A DNA stretch of 64,000 nucleotides, taken from the NCBI GenBank assembly GCA_041905405.1, contig JAYRLC010000001.1:124001-188000 (forward strand), read 5' to 3'. The notes under the pieces are model-generated. The model was not told the origin of the DNA, did not search any database, and saw nothing but the letters and a program-made list of their open reading frames with translations. The first letter of the stretch is position 1. Each line of letters opens with the position of its first letter. The DNA comes from RAM1 sp041905405. Lineage in GTDB: Bacteria > Pseudomonadota > Gammaproteobacteria > Burkholderiales > Burkholderiaceae_C. Position numbers and translations under genes: made by a program. Of this stretch, positions 8,032 through 16,706 are shown one piece after another.

Positions 8032-8801
8032 CAGGCCAGGGTCAGGCGGTGCAGGCCGCCCGCATCCAGTCGCAGCACTTCCTGTCGGGCGGGGTTGGCA
8101 GCCGCATCCCAGTCACTCAGAACAACGCGCTGCGTCTGATCGCCCAGCGGATGGACCGCTGGTTTGTGCGTATGGCCATGGACCAGCGTTCGTGCGTGCG
8201 CCGCCGCAAGCCAGCTGCGGGCGGCGTCGGCGTCCACGTCAGCGTAGTCAAGGCCGGACTGCTTGCGTGATTCGCTCGCATCCCGCAGTCCCCGTGCGAT
8301 GGCCTGCCGCTCGGAAAGTGGGCGGGCCAGAAATTCCCGTTGCCAATGGGGGGCGCGAACCTGGGCGCGAAACGCCATGTAGTCATGATCGTCCAGGCAC
8401 AGCGCGTCGCCATGGGTCAGGAGGTAGCGTTGTGCCTGAAATGTCAGCACGGTCGGGTCGTCCAGCAGCTTGGCGCCCGTGGCGGTCATCAGGCTGCTGC
8501 CCGCCAGGAAATCGCGGTTGCCATGCATGAAGAACAGGGTGCAGCGTGTGGCGGCCTGGCGCATTACCGCAGCGCAATCGGCCTCAAAGCCGGCCTGCGA
8601 CAGCACGTCGTCGCCTACCCACACTTCGAAGAGGTCGCCCAGCATGAAAACCGCGTCAGCCCGCGTCGCGGCCATGTAGCCGCGCCAGGCGTCGAACGTG
8701 GCCGGCTCGCACGCCTGCAAATGCAGGTCTGAAATGAATTCGACCGTGCGCCAGTTCGCGGGAGCGGCAAGCTCGGCGAACCGGGGCACAGTCGGGGACA
8801 T
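8031..8801 (-). CDS. lpxH: UDP-2,3-diacylglucosamine diphosphatase LpxH
   Basis: A 256-residue calcineurin-like phosphoesterase that hydrolyses UDP-2,3-diacylglucosamine to lipid X and UMP, the fourth step of lipid A synthesis, at the inner face of the inner membrane. Metal-binding motifs are visible in order: SDLHL (Asp25, His27), GDLFEVWVGDD, HGNRD and the C-terminal VHGHTHKP. The GDLFEVWVGDD form distinguishes LpxH from generic phosphoesterases. It lies 10 bases after ppiB on the same strand and touches mtfA, in keeping with one operon; the ppiB-lpxH pairing is common in Burkholderiales. Confidence 0.96.
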   Translation of the reverse strand: MSPTVPRFAELAAPANWRTVEFISDLHLQACEPATFDAWRGYMAATRADAVFMLGDLFEVWVGDDVLSQAGFEADCAAVMRQAATRCTLFFMHGNRDFLAGSSLMTATGAKLLDDPTVLTFQAQRYLLTHGDALCLDDHDYMAFRAQVRAPHWQREFLARPLSERQAIARGLRDASESRKQSGLDYADVDADAARSWLAAAHARTLVHGHTHKPAVHPLGDQTQRVVLSDWDAAANPARQEVLRLDAGGLHRLTLA

Positions 8802-8811
8802 CGGCAGGGGC

Positions 8812-9318
8812 TTAGACCAGCACGGCCTTTTCGATCACCACGTCGTCGTTGGGCACGTCGTCATGAAAACCCTTGCGGCCGGTCTTGACGGCCTTGATCC
8901 TGTCGACCACGTCGGCGCCGCCCACCACCTTGCCGAACACGGCGTATCCCCAGCCCTGCATGCTCGGTGCGGTGTGGTTCAGAAAGCCGTTGTCGGCCAC
9001 GTTGATGAAGAACTGGGCCGTGGCGGAATGCGGCGCCTGGGTCCGTGCCATGGCGACCGTGTAGTTGTCGTTCTTGAGGCCGTTGTTGGCTTCGTTGTCG
9101 ACCGGCGCGTCGGTGGGCTTCTGGCTCATGCCGGGCTCGAAGCCGCCACCCTGGATCATGAAGCCGGGGATCACGCGGTGGAAGATGGTGTTGTTGTAGT
9201 GTCCCTTGGTCACGTAGCTCACGAAATTGGCCACGGTCTTGGGCGCCTTGGCTTCATCCAGCTCCAGCGTGATGACGCCCAGCTTGGCGATATGAAGTTC
9301 GACTTTGGGATTGCTCAT
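8812..9318 (-). CDS. ppiB: Cytoplasmic cyclophilin, peptidyl-prolyl isomerase B
   Basis: A 168-residue cyclophilin without signal peptide. Core motifs are FHRVIPGFMIQGGG, the AMARTQAPHSATAQFFIN segment with the active-site Arg and Gln, and GYAVFGKVV. It speeds cis-trans isomerisation of Xaa-Pro bonds during folding in the cytosol. It is the middle gene of a minus-strand run, 21 bases after a second cyclophilin that carries a signal peptide. The two look like a cytosolic and periplasmic pair from an old duplication. Confidence 0.95.
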   Translation of the reverse strand: MSNPKVELHIAKLGVITLELDEAKAPKTVANFVSYVTKGHYNNTIFHRVIPGFMIQGGGFEPGMSQKPTDAPVDNEANNGLKNDNYTVAMARTQAPHSATAQFFINVADNGFLNHTAPSMQGWGYAVFGKVVGGADVVDRIKAVKTGRKGFHDDVPNDDVVIEKAVLV

Positions 9319-9339
9319 GGTGATGCCTTTTGTTGTTGG

Positions 9340-10026
9340 TTACTTCAGGATGGAAGCGCTGTTGATGGTGACCGTGGTCTTGGGCACGTCAGACGGGAAC
9401 GGGCCGCCGGGGCCTGTTGGCGCGGCCTTGATCCTGTTGACCACGTCCATGCCGCTCACGACCTTGCCGAACACGGTGTAGCCGTACAGCTGCGGTGCCG
9501 CCATCAGCTGCGCGCGGGGAATGTTCTCGTACACGCGGCCGCCGTATTCGAACTTCGCCACCGGGTCCCCCGGCGGGATCGGCGTGGGGTCCAGGAAGGC
9601 GTTGTCCTTCACGTTGATGAAGAACTGCGAGGAAGCGGAGTTCGGGTCGTTGGTGCGCGCCATGGCAAGCGTGCCCACCACATTCTTCGGGCCGCCCTTG
9701 GCCAGGGCTTCGCGGCCCTCGTGCGCGACGGGGGCGCGGGTCTTCTTCTCGACGTACGAGGCATTGAAGCCGCCGCCCTGGATCATGAAGTTGTCGATCA
9801 CCCGATGAAAGATCGTGCCGTCGTAGTGCTTGTCCTTGACGTATTGCAGGAAGTTTTCGACGGTCTTGGGCGCCTTGTCGGGGTACAGCTCCACCACGAT
9901 GTCGCCGGCCGACGTGGTGAACTTCACCTTGGGCGCGTCCTGCGCAACCGCGGCGCCCGAGGCAACGCCGAACATCAGCACAACAGATGCCGCACGCCGC
10001 GTCATCGCGATCAGGGATGCGTTCAT
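9340..10026 (-). CDS. Periplasmic cyclophilin-type peptidyl-prolyl isomerase
   Basis: A 228-residue cyclophilin. The first 29 residues (MNASLIAMTRRAASVVLMFG then ASGAAVAQ) form a signal peptide, so the enzyme acts in the periplasm, like PpiA. Motifs are FHRVIDNFMIQGGGFN and ASSQFFIN. A longer loop than in PpiB (TPIPPGDPVAKFEYGGRVYE) precedes GYTVFGKVV. ATG 10026 is chosen because AAGGAG lies before it and because it overlaps the TGA of the upstream L,D-transpeptidase gene as ATGA. A start 10 codons earlier would spoil the signal peptide. The overlap implies translational coupling of cell-wall and folding functions. Confidence 0.93.
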   Translation of the reverse strand: MNASLIAMTRRAASVVLMFGVASGAAVAQDAPKVKFTTSAGDIVVELYPDKAPKTVENFLQYVKDKHYDGTIFHRVIDNFMIQGGGFNASYVEKKTRAPVAHEGREALAKGGPKNVVGTLAMARTNDPNSASSQFFINVKDNAFLDPTPIPPGDPVAKFEYGGRVYENIPRAQLMAAPQLYGYTVFGKVVSGMDVVNRIKAAPTGPGGPFPSDVPKTTVTINSASILK

Positions 10027-11324
10027 CCTGTCACTCCTTCGTAGAAAATCTTCCATTGCTGGCCATGCCGGACCCAGTACTGCCGCTTGGTGGCACCGCT
10101 GCGCGCGCCGCTGGCGACCTCGCCAAAGGTTACCACCATGGTGTCCGCGGTGTCGGTCCAGCGCAGGTAGGTCAGGTCCTTGAGTTCGATCTCACGTCCC
10201 TGCAGGCGCTCGACCTCGGTGCGCAGGCTGGGGGCCCACTGCGTGAGGTTCTTGCCGCCGGCAGAAAAGTCCGCCGCGTAGAAGCTGAGCGTCCGGTCCG
10301 CGTTGCCGCTGGACTTGGCCGCCCGCCAGGCGTTGAGCGCATCCTCGAACCGTTGCGCGTCGGTCCGGACAGCAGATGGCGCAACCCATTGCAGGTGGGG
10401 CGCGATCACAACAGGGGTGGTGCGCACTTCCACCGTGCCAATGATGCGTTCCAGGTCGGGATTTGCCAGCACGACACAGCCATCGGTCGCCTTGGGCGCG
10501 CGCGAGAACTGGTTGGGCGGGGTGCCGTGCAGCCAGATGCCGCTGCCGGTCTTGCCACGGCGCACGTCATAGGCGTTGGGGTAATTGATGGGCAGGGCGC
10601 CGGAACCGTAGAAATCCTTCAGCGACTTGGGGTCCAGGTTGCTGGTGATGAAGTAAACGCCCAGCGGCGTGCGCTGGTCGCCCTCGACCACTTTCTCGAT
10701 CCCCAGCTTGCCGACGGAAATGTAGTAGTCGGCCACGAGCTTCAGCCCGGTCGTGCTGTTCTGGAACAGGTAAAGCCGGGAGCGGGAGGCGTCCACGGCA
10801 ATGGCGTGCTTGACACGCGGCGACAGCGCCAGGAACTGCGAGGGGATCGTCCCCGGCGGGGGGCGCTCGCGCAGGGCACGCATGCGCACCTGGGACTCGT
10901 CGCGCAGTTCGGCCAGCAGATTGGCGCCGGCTTTGGCGGTGGTGTCGGGCACGTCACCCAGCATGCGCAGCGGCCGGGCCTGGCCCGCCAGCAGGTCGCC
11001 GTAGACGAGTTGGGCGAGCTGGAAGTTGGGGTGGTCGCGCACCAGCGCTTCGGCCTTGTGCAGGGCCTCGCGTCCCCGGGCCTGCCCGATCAGCCGGTAG
11101 ACCTCGATCAGGCGGGCTTCGGTTTCGCCGTCCCGCACCTCGGAACGCGCAACGGGCCGGGGCGTAGCTGCAGCAGCGGCCTTGCTGCGCTGTTTGGCAA
11201 CCTGCTGGGTGGCGGACGACTGCTTCTTGCGCTTTTTCTTGTTGCTGTCGTTGGCGTCGGCGGGGCCGGCCTGCAACAGCAGTGCCAGGCAAGCCAGTCC
11301 AGCAGCAAGTGACGCCCGTTTCAT
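10023..11324 (-). CDS. L,D-transpeptidase (YkuD) with C-terminal NTF2-like domain
   Basis: A 433-residue exported protein: signal peptide (about 1-24), a Lys-rich low-complexity stretch (29-50), a helical region with short TPR-like segments (65-150), and a YkuD transpeptidase domain (about 172-310). The catalytic motif is present with His266 in WLHGTPP and Cys283 in ATDGCVVLAN. Residues about 322-433 form an NTF2/SnoaL-like domain, as in Cds6-type proteins. YkuD enzymes form 3-3 crosslinks in peptidoglycan or attach proteins to it; YafK-like members cleave such bonds, so the direction is uncertain. It overlaps the periplasmic cyclophilin by ATGA. A terminator-like hairpin separates it from the upstream TPR gene. 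Confidence 0.9.
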   Translation of the reverse strand: MKRASLAAGLACLALLLQAGPADANDSNKKKRKKQSSATQQVAKQRSKAAAAATPRPVARSEVRDGETEARLIEVYRLIGQARGREALHKAEALVRDHPNFQLAQLVYGDLLAGQARPLRMLGDVPDTTAKAGANLLAELRDESQVRMRALRERPPPGTIPSQFLALSPRVKHAIAVDASRSRLYLFQNSTTGLKLVADYYISVGKLGIEKVVEGDQRTPLGVYFITSNLDPKSLKDFYGSGALPINYPNAYDVRRGKTGSGIWLHGTPPNQFSRAPKATDGCVVLANPDLERIIGTVEVRTTPVVIAPHLQWVAPSAVRTDAQRFEDALNAWRAAKSSGNADRTLSFYAADFSAGGKNLTQWAPSLRTEVERLQGREIELKDLTYLRWTDTADTMVVTFGEVASGARSGATKRQYWVRHGQQWKIFYEGVTG

Positions 11325-11344
11325 GCGGACTTTTCCATCAGTTC

Positions 11345-11374
11345 AAAAAAAGAGGCTGCCTTGCAACGGCAGCC
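11345..11374 (-). terminator. Intrinsic terminator after the TPR gene
   Basis: On the minus strand GGCTGCC (11374-11368) and GGCAGCC (11360-11354) form a 7-bp stem around GTTGCAA, followed by TC and a run of seven T. It sits between the TPR gene and the L,D-transpeptidase gene, so it probably lowers readthrough between the two. Confidence 0.8.
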
Positions 11375-11408
11375 ATGCCGGGGAGCTCAGCCGGCCACAG
11401 GTGGGTCA

Positions 11409-12443
11409 TCAGCCCGTGGATTCCTTGACGATGACCCAGCGGTCGCCAGCCTTGACCATGTCGAGTGTCTTGCGGCTGGAAACGTTCAATGAATCTGCAC
11501 TGTAGGCCTGGCGGAACTTGGCGGTGGCCCGATTGCCATTGACCGAGATGTCCAGGTCAGTGATGCGGACGCTGATGCGCGACTTGCCCACGATGCGGGC
11601 GCGGCGCTCTTCCTCCCAGGCTTTGCGGTCCTGGTTGCCCGGCGGGTTGAATTCCTTGCCGTAGGCCGCCAGGTAGCCGCCCATGTCTTTGGCCGCCCAG
11701 GCGCTGGCCCAGCCACGCACGGCGGTTTCAACATCCTTGGCGGCGCTGTCGCCGCCGGTCGCTGCGGCCGCCGGGGCAGGCGCAGGTGTGGGGGCCTTCG
11801 CTGTCGCAGGCGCGGGCACGGGCGCGGCAGCAGGGGCCGGCGCGGGCGCTGGGGCAGGTGCCTTTGCCACCACCGCAGGCGCTGCGGCGGGGGCCGCCGC
11901 AGCGGGCCGCTGGCCCTTGGCGCCCGGCGCAAACAGGTCACGGATCAGTGCCAGCTTGGGCTGCACGCCGGTGTTGTTGGCGTCCAGCTGAAGCGCCTTG
12001 CTGTAGGCCTGGCTGGCCAGCTTGGCATAGACGTCGCCCAGGTTTTCATGGGCCGTGGCGTAGCTCGGATTGGTGCGGATGGCCATTTCGAGTGCGGCGC
12101 GCGCCTTGTCGAACTGGCTCTGGCCTGCGTAGAGCACGGCCAGGTTGTTGTAGGGCTCGGGCAGCTCGGGATAGTCCTCGGTCAGCTTGGTGAAGGTGGT
12201 GATGGCGTCAGCGGGTTTGCCGGACTCGGTCTGGATCACGCCCTTGAGGAAGCGCATCTGAGGATCGCGCGGCTTGGTGGCCAGGAACTGGTCGGCCTTG
12301 GCCAACGCCTCGGGCAGTTTGCCCGACCGCAGCAACTGGCCGACGTCGCCATACTCGTCGGCGTGGGCCAGCGGCAGGCTGAACAGGGCGGCCAGCGCCA
12401 GCAGGCGCAAAGCTTTGGAAACCGGGGAACGGGCGTGGGCCAT
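11409..12443 (-). CDS. Exported TPR protein with C-terminal NTF2-like (Cds6-type) domain
   Basis: A 344-residue protein. A signal peptide (about 1-26, ending LPLAHA) is followed by three to four tetratricopeptide repeats (about 27-165). An Ala/Pro linker (about 172-228) joins an NTF2/SnoaL-like domain (about 233-344). The linker and repeats suggest a periplasmic scaffold. The C-terminal domain resembles that of the next gene, an L,D-transpeptidase, suggesting both work at peptidoglycan. ATG 12443 is chosen for the AAGAGG before it and for the clean signal peptide; the frame is open further upstream, but that part overlaps the cysS promoter and start. No enzymatic motif is seen. Confidence 0.85.
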   Translation of the reverse strand: MAHARSPVSKALRLLALAALFSLPLAHADEYGDVGQLLRSGKLPEALAKADQFLATKPRDPQMRFLKGVIQTESGKPADAITTFTKLTEDYPELPEPYNNLAVLYAGQSQFDKARAALEMAIRTNPSYATAHENLGDVYAKLASQAYSKALQLDANNTGVQPKLALIRDLFAPGAKGQRPAAAAPAAAPAVVAKAPAPAPAPAPAAAPVPAPATAKAPTPAPAPAAAATGGDSAAKDVETAVRGWASAWAAKDMGGYLAAYGKEFNPPGNQDRKAWEEERRARIVGKSRISVRITDLDISVNGNRATAKFRQAYSADSLNVSSRKTLDMVKAGDRWVIVKESTG

Positions 12444-12468
12444 AAAACCTCTTGACGGTCGAGCGCTT

Positions 12469-12498
12469 GTGACAAGCCCGAAGACGGGGCTATATACT
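12469..12498 (+). promoter_or_regulatory. Sigma-70 promoter for cysS
   Basis: GTGACA (12469-12474) and TATACT (12493-12498), each five of six to consensus, with an 18-bp spacer. Transcription would start near 12505, giving a leader of about 114 bases before cysS. It sits in the gap between the divergent TPR gene and cysS. Confidence 0.65.
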
Positions 12499-12618
12499 GC
12501 GGCGGATTGTAGCTGAGGGGGTGCGGATTTCACTCCCCGGCGCGCTCCCCAACGACCCCAACAAACTGCGAATTCCGGCGCGTGCCCCGTACTGCGGCCA
12601 GCGCCCCTGCCACCATTC

Positions 12619-13995
12619 ATGAGCCTGCGCATCTACAACACGCTGTCGCGTGATCTGGAGGAGTTTTCGCCGATAGAACCCGGCCATATACGAATGTATG
12701 TGTGTGGCATTACGGTGTACGACCTGTGCCACATCGGCCATGCACGGTCCGCGGTGGCTTTCGATGTGGTGCAGCGCTGGTTCAAGGCCTCGGGCTTTCG
12801 CGTGACCACCGTGCGCAACATCACGGACATCGAGGACAAGATCATCCGTCGCGCCGTGGAGAACGGCGAGCCCATCAAGACGCTGACGACCCGCATGATC
12901 GGCGAGATGTACCGCGACTTTGATGCGCTGGGGGTGCAGCGGCCCGACCATGACCCGCGCGCGACCGACTACGTGCCGCAGATGCTGGCCATCGTCAAGA
13001 CGCTCCAGGACAAGGGGCTTGCGTATCAGGCGCCGTCCGGTGACGTCAACTACGCGGTGCGCAAGTTCGCCGGCTACGGCAAACTGTCGGGCAAGTCGCT
13101 GGACGAGCTGCATGCGGGCGAGCGCGTGGCCGTGCTGGATGGCAAGGACGACCCGCTGGACTTCGTTCTGTGGAAGTCCTCCAAGCCGACGGAGCCGGGC
13201 GATGCCCGGTGGGACAGCGCCTGGGGCCCCGGGCGGCCCGGCTGGCACATTGAATGCTCCGCCATGGCCTGTGCGACCCTGGGCGAGACCTTCGACATCC
13301 ATGGCGGCGGCGCGGACCTGCAGTTCCCGCACCACGAGAACGAAATCGCCCAGAGCGAAGGTGCCAACGGCAAGCCGCTGGCCAATGTCTGGATGCACAA
13401 CGGCTTTGTGAACATCGACAACGAGAAGATGTCCAAGAGCCTTGGCAACTTCTTCACCATCCGCGAGGTGCTGGAAAAGTTCGATGCCGAGACCATCCGC
13501 TTTTTCATCGTCAGGGCGCATTACCGCAGTCCGCTGAATTACAGCGACGTGCATCTGGAAGATGCGCGTGGTGCGCTCAGGCGCCTGTATACGGCGCTTG
13601 ACGCCGTGCCGCCTGCCGATGTGGCGGTCGACTGGGCAGACCCGCTGGCCGCGCGATTCAAGGCCGCCATGGACAATGATTTCGGCACGCCCGAGGCCGT
13701 GGCCGTCCTGTTTGAGCTGGCCGCCGAGGCCAACCGTGGGCGGTCCGCCGCCGCAAGCGGCTTGCTCAAGGCCCTGGGCGCGACGCTGGGCATTCTGCAG
13801 GGAGACCCGCGCACGTTCCTGCAGGCGGGCGCCGGCCTGGACGACGCGGCGATCCAGTTGCAGATCGCCGCCCGTGCCGAAGCCAAGAAAGCCAAGAATT
13901 TTGCGGAGGCTGACCGCATCCGCAACGACCTGCTGGCGCGGGGCATCGTGCTGAAGGACTCGGCCGCCGGCACCACCTGGGAGGCCGCCCCATGA
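12619..13995 (+). CDS. cysS: Cysteine--tRNA ligase
   Basis: A 458-residue class I aminoacyl-tRNA synthetase charging tRNA-Cys in the cytoplasm. The HIGH motif is His38-Ile-Gly-His41 and the KMSKS loop is Lys270-Ser274. Cys29, the Cys in HIECSAMA and the histidines of PHHENE are the expected zinc ligands that select cysteine. The length is typical. A good sigma-70 promoter lies about 120 bases upstream. Its stop overlaps the start of the DNA glycosylase gene as ATGA, so the two are translationally coupled. tRNA-Cys itself is encoded in this window at 53.8 kb. Confidence 0.98.
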   Translation: MSLRIYNTLSRDLEEFSPIEPGHIRMYVCGITVYDLCHIGHARSAVAFDVVQRWFKASGFRVTTVRNITDIEDKIIRRAVENGEPIKTLTTRMIGEMYRDFDALGVQRPDHDPRATDYVPQMLAIVKTLQDKGLAYQAPSGDVNYAVRKFAGYGKLSGKSLDELHAGERVAVLDGKDDPLDFVLWKSSKPTEPGDARWDSAWGPGRPGWHIECSAMACATLGETFDIHGGGADLQFPHHENEIAQSEGANGKPLANVWMHNGFVNIDNEKMSKSLGNFFTIREVLEKFDAETIRFFIVRAHYRSPLNYSDVHLEDARGALRRLYTALDAVPPADVAVDWADPLAARFKAAMDNDFGTPEAVAVLFELAAEANRGRSAAASGLLKALGATLGILQGDPRTFLQAGAGLDDAAIQLQIAARAEAKKAKNFAEADRIRNDLLARGIVLKDSAAGTTWEAAP

Positions 13996-14651
13996 GCGCC
14001 GCGCGCAAACCGGCCGAAACGCCGGTTCAACTTGCGACGCCGGACTACTGGCAAGACGCCTGCCGCCATCTGGCCCGCAAGGACCGCGTGATGAAGCGGC
14101 TCATCCCGGAGTTCGGCGATGCCTGCCTGCAGTCGCGCGGAGATGCCTTCACCACGCTGGCGCGCAGCATCGTGGGGCAGCAGATATCGGTCAAGGCCGC
14201 GCAGACGGTGTGGGACCGATTTGAAAAGCTGCCGCGCAAGATGACCGCGGCCAACGTGCTCAAGCTCAAGGTGGATGACATGCGCGCCGCGGGGCTGAGC
14301 GCACGCAAGATCGAATACCTGGTTGACCTGGCGCTTCATTTCCATTCGGGCGCCGTGCACGTCAAGTCGTGGGAAGGGATGGACGACGAGGCCATCATTG
14401 CCGAGCTGGTGGCCATCCGCGGCATCGGCCGCTGGACGGCCGAAATGTTCCTGATCTTTCACCTCATGCGTCCGGACGTTCTGCCACTGGACGACATCGG
14501 CCTGCTCACCGGCATCAGCCGCAACTATTTTTCCGGCGACCCCGTCAGCCGCAGCGACGCGCGCGAGGTGGCAGCCGCCTGGGCGCCCTACCGCAGCGTC
14601 GCAACTTGGTATATTTGGCGCTCGCTGGACCCGCTGCCCGTAGCGTATTGA
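13992..14651 (+). CDS. DNA-3-methyladenine glycosylase II family protein
   Basis: A 219-residue HhH-GPD glycosylase of the AlkA family that removes alkylated bases for base-excision repair. The helix-hairpin-helix is around VAIRGIGRWTAEMF (141-153), and the catalytic Asp is probably Asp168 in LPLDDIGLL. It is shorter than enterobacterial AlkA (about 280 residues) because it lacks the N-terminal beta domain, as is usual in this group. No iron-sulfur cluster cysteines are present at the C-terminus, which argues against EndoIII/MutY. It overlaps cysS by four bases. Confidence 0.92.
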   Translation: MSAARKPAETPVQLATPDYWQDACRHLARKDRVMKRLIPEFGDACLQSRGDAFTTLARSIVGQQISVKAAQTVWDRFEKLPRKMTAANVLKLKVDDMRAAGLSARKIEYLVDLALHFHSGAVHVKSWEGMDDEAIIAELVAIRGIGRWTAEMFLIFHLMRPDVLPLDDIGLLTGISRNYFSGDPVSRSDAREVAAAWAPYRSVATWYIWRSLDPLPVAY

Positions 14652-14690
14652 CGCGCGGCGGGCGCAAGCCAACACACAAGGAGCAAAACC

Positions 14691-15668
14691 TTGGCAAAGA
14701 AAACATTCCTCGATTTCGAGCAGCCCATCGCGGAGCTCGAAACCAAGATCGAAGAACTGCGCTACGTGCAGACCGAATCCGCGGTCGATATCTCTGAAGA
14801 AATAGACCAGCTCAGCAAGAAGAGCCAGCAGCTCACCAAGGACATCTACAGTGACCTGTCGCCCTGGCAGATCACGAAGATCGCGCGCCACGCCGAGCGG
14901 CCCTACACGCTGGACTACGTGGGCGAAATCTTCACCAACTTCATCGAACTGCATGGCGACCGGCACTTCTCGGACGACCTGAGCATCGTGGGGGGGCTGG
15001 CCCGCTTCAACGGCAACGCCTGCATGGTCATTGGCCACCAGAAGGGGCGCGACACCAAGGAGCGCGGCCTGCGCAACTTTGGCATGAGCAAGCCCGAGGG
15101 TTACCGCAAGGCGCTGCGCCTGATGAAGACGGCCGAGAAATTCAAGCTGCCCGTCTTCACCTTCGTGGACACGCCCGGCGCGTACCCGGGTATCGACGCC
15201 GAGGAGCGCGGACAGTCCGAAGCCATTGGCCGCAACATCTACGAGATGGCGCAGCTGGAAGTGCCCATCATCACCATTATCATCGGCGAAGGCGGCTCCG
15301 GCGGCGCGCTGGCGATTTCCGTGGCCGACCAGGTGCTGATGCTGCAGTACTCGATTTACTCGGTGATCAGCCCTGAAGGCTGCGCATCCATCCTGTGGAA
15401 GACCTCCGAGAAAGCCCAGGATGCCGCAGAGGCCCTGGGCATCACGGCGCACCGCCTCAAGGCGCTGGGCCTGGTGGACAAGATCGTGAACGAGCCCGTG
15501 GGCGGCGCCCACCGCGACCACCGCCAGATGGCGGCGTTCCTGAAGCGGGCCCTGAACGACGCGTACCGCCAGGTCAGCGACCTGAAGGTGCGCGAGCTGC
15601 TGGACCGGCGTTATGAGCGGCTGCAAGGCTATGGCCGCTTCAGCGACACCAAGGCCGACGCCCGCTGA
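14691..15668 (+). CDS. accA: Acetyl-CoA carboxylase carboxyltransferase subunit alpha
   Basis: A 325-residue subunit that, with AccD, moves the carboxyl group from biotin to acetyl-CoA to make malonyl-CoA for fatty acid synthesis. Family motifs include TLDYVGEIFTNFIELHGDR, FVDTPGAYPGIDAEERGQSE and GEGGSGGALAI. The start is TTG 14691: AAGGAG lies eight bases upstream and the following residues (AKKTFLDFEQPI) match the usual N-terminus; there is no suitable ATG. The 3' end overlaps tilS. The accA-tilS-lysC order is typical of Comamonadaceae. Confidence 0.97.
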   Translation: MAKKTFLDFEQPIAELETKIEELRYVQTESAVDISEEIDQLSKKSQQLTKDIYSDLSPWQITKIARHAERPYTLDYVGEIFTNFIELHGDRHFSDDLSIVGGLARFNGNACMVIGHQKGRDTKERGLRNFGMSKPEGYRKALRLMKTAEKFKLPVFTFVDTPGAYPGIDAEERGQSEAIGRNIYEMAQLEVPIITIIIGEGGSGGALAISVADQVLMLQYSIYSVISPEGCASILWKTSEKAQDAAEALGITAHRLKALGLVDKIVNEPVGGAHRDHRQMAAFLKRALNDAYRQVSDLKVRELLDRRYERLQGYGRFSDTKADAR

Positions 15669-16620
15669 TACGTTGCCGGCGGTGTCGCCCGCGGCGGCGG
15701 CACTGCAGAGCTGGCCTGCCGCGCTGCCGCTGGCGGTGGCCTACAGCGGGGGAGCCGACTCCACCGCCTTGTTGATCGCCAGTGCGGCGCGCTGGCCGGG
15801 GCAGGTTCATGCGATTCACATCCACCACGGGCTGCAGGCGGCGGCCGACGGCTTTGCGCTGCATTGCGAGGCGTTTTGCGCCGGGCTGGGCGTGCCGCTG
15901 CAGGTGCTGCGGGTGGATGGCCGCCACGCCGCCGGCCAGAGCCCCGAGGACGCCGCGCGCACGGCCCGCTACCACGCGCTGGCCAGCGCAGCCCAGGCCA
16001 GCGGACTGCGCCAGGTGCTGTTGGCCCAGCATGCCGACGACCAGGTGGAGACGGTGCTGCTTGCACTGAGCCGGGGCGCGGGCCTGCCGGGGCTCGCCGC
16101 CATGCCAGCGCTATTCGAACGTCACGGCATGACTTTCGGTCGGCCCTTGCTGGGGCTTTCCGGTATGGCCCTGCGGGAATGGCTGGCGCTTGCGGGCATG
16201 CGCTGGATCGAGGACCCCACCAACGCCGACCCCGGCTTCACACGCAATCGCATCCGGCAGGTCGTGCTGCCCGCGCTGGAGCAGGCATTTCCGGGATTTC
16301 GCGACACCTTTGCACGGTCGGCCCGTCACGCCGCGCAGGCGCAGGAACTGCTGGGCGAACTGGCGCATGCCGACCTGCAGGCGGTCGGCGAACCGCCGGC
16401 CCTTGCGCCGTTGCGTGCGCTGAGCCCCGCGCGCGCCGCCAACGTGCTGCGCCACTGGTTGCGGCTGCGGCACGGCACGGCACCGACCGCCGCCCAACTG
16501 GACGAATTGCTGGACCAGTTGGACGCCTGCACCACGCGCGGACATCGCATCCGGCTGAAGGTGGGGGCGGGTTTTGTGGAGAGGACCGGGGACCGGATCG
16601 CCTTCATCGCATCGGTATAA
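15613..16620 (+). CDS. tilS: tRNA(Ile)-lysidine synthase
   Basis: A 335-residue PP-loop ATPase that converts C34 of the CAU anticodon of minor tRNA-Ile to lysidine, so that it reads AUA. The ATP-binding PP-loop SGGADST is at residues 45-51, followed by IHIHHGLQ and the RNRIRQVVLP segment typical of TilS. The start is uncertain: ATG 15613 overlaps accA by 56 bases, while ATG 15631 (MAASATP) has an AAGG just before it and is equally likely. The protein is shorter than E. coli TilS because the C-terminal domain is reduced. Confidence 0.95.
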   Translation: MSGCKAMAASATPRPTPADTLPAVSPAAAALQSWPAALPLAVAYSGGADSTALLIASAARWPGQVHAIHIHHGLQAAADGFALHCEAFCAGLGVPLQVLRVDGRHAAGQSPEDAARTARYHALASAAQASGLRQVLLAQHADDQVETVLLALSRGAGLPGLAAMPALFERHGMTFGRPLLGLSGMALREWLALAGMRWIEDPTNADPGFTRNRIRQVVLPALEQAFPGFRDTFARSARHAAQAQELLGELAHADLQAVGEPPALAPLRALSPARAANVLRHWLRLRHGTAPTAAQLDELLDQLDACTTRGHRIRLKVGAGFVERTGDRIAFIASV

Positions 16621-16706
16621 TCCCGGGGTTTTGCGCGGAGCGGCCCGCTGCCGAACACGGGACTTCTCTTCAATCCGCCGCGTCTGTCCTTCCCTGCATT
16701 TTTCCA

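Noticed and set aside
12505..12618. T-box or other riboswitch in the cysS leader
   Set aside because: No T-box sequence or specifier loop; only a short GC hairpin with a bulge.
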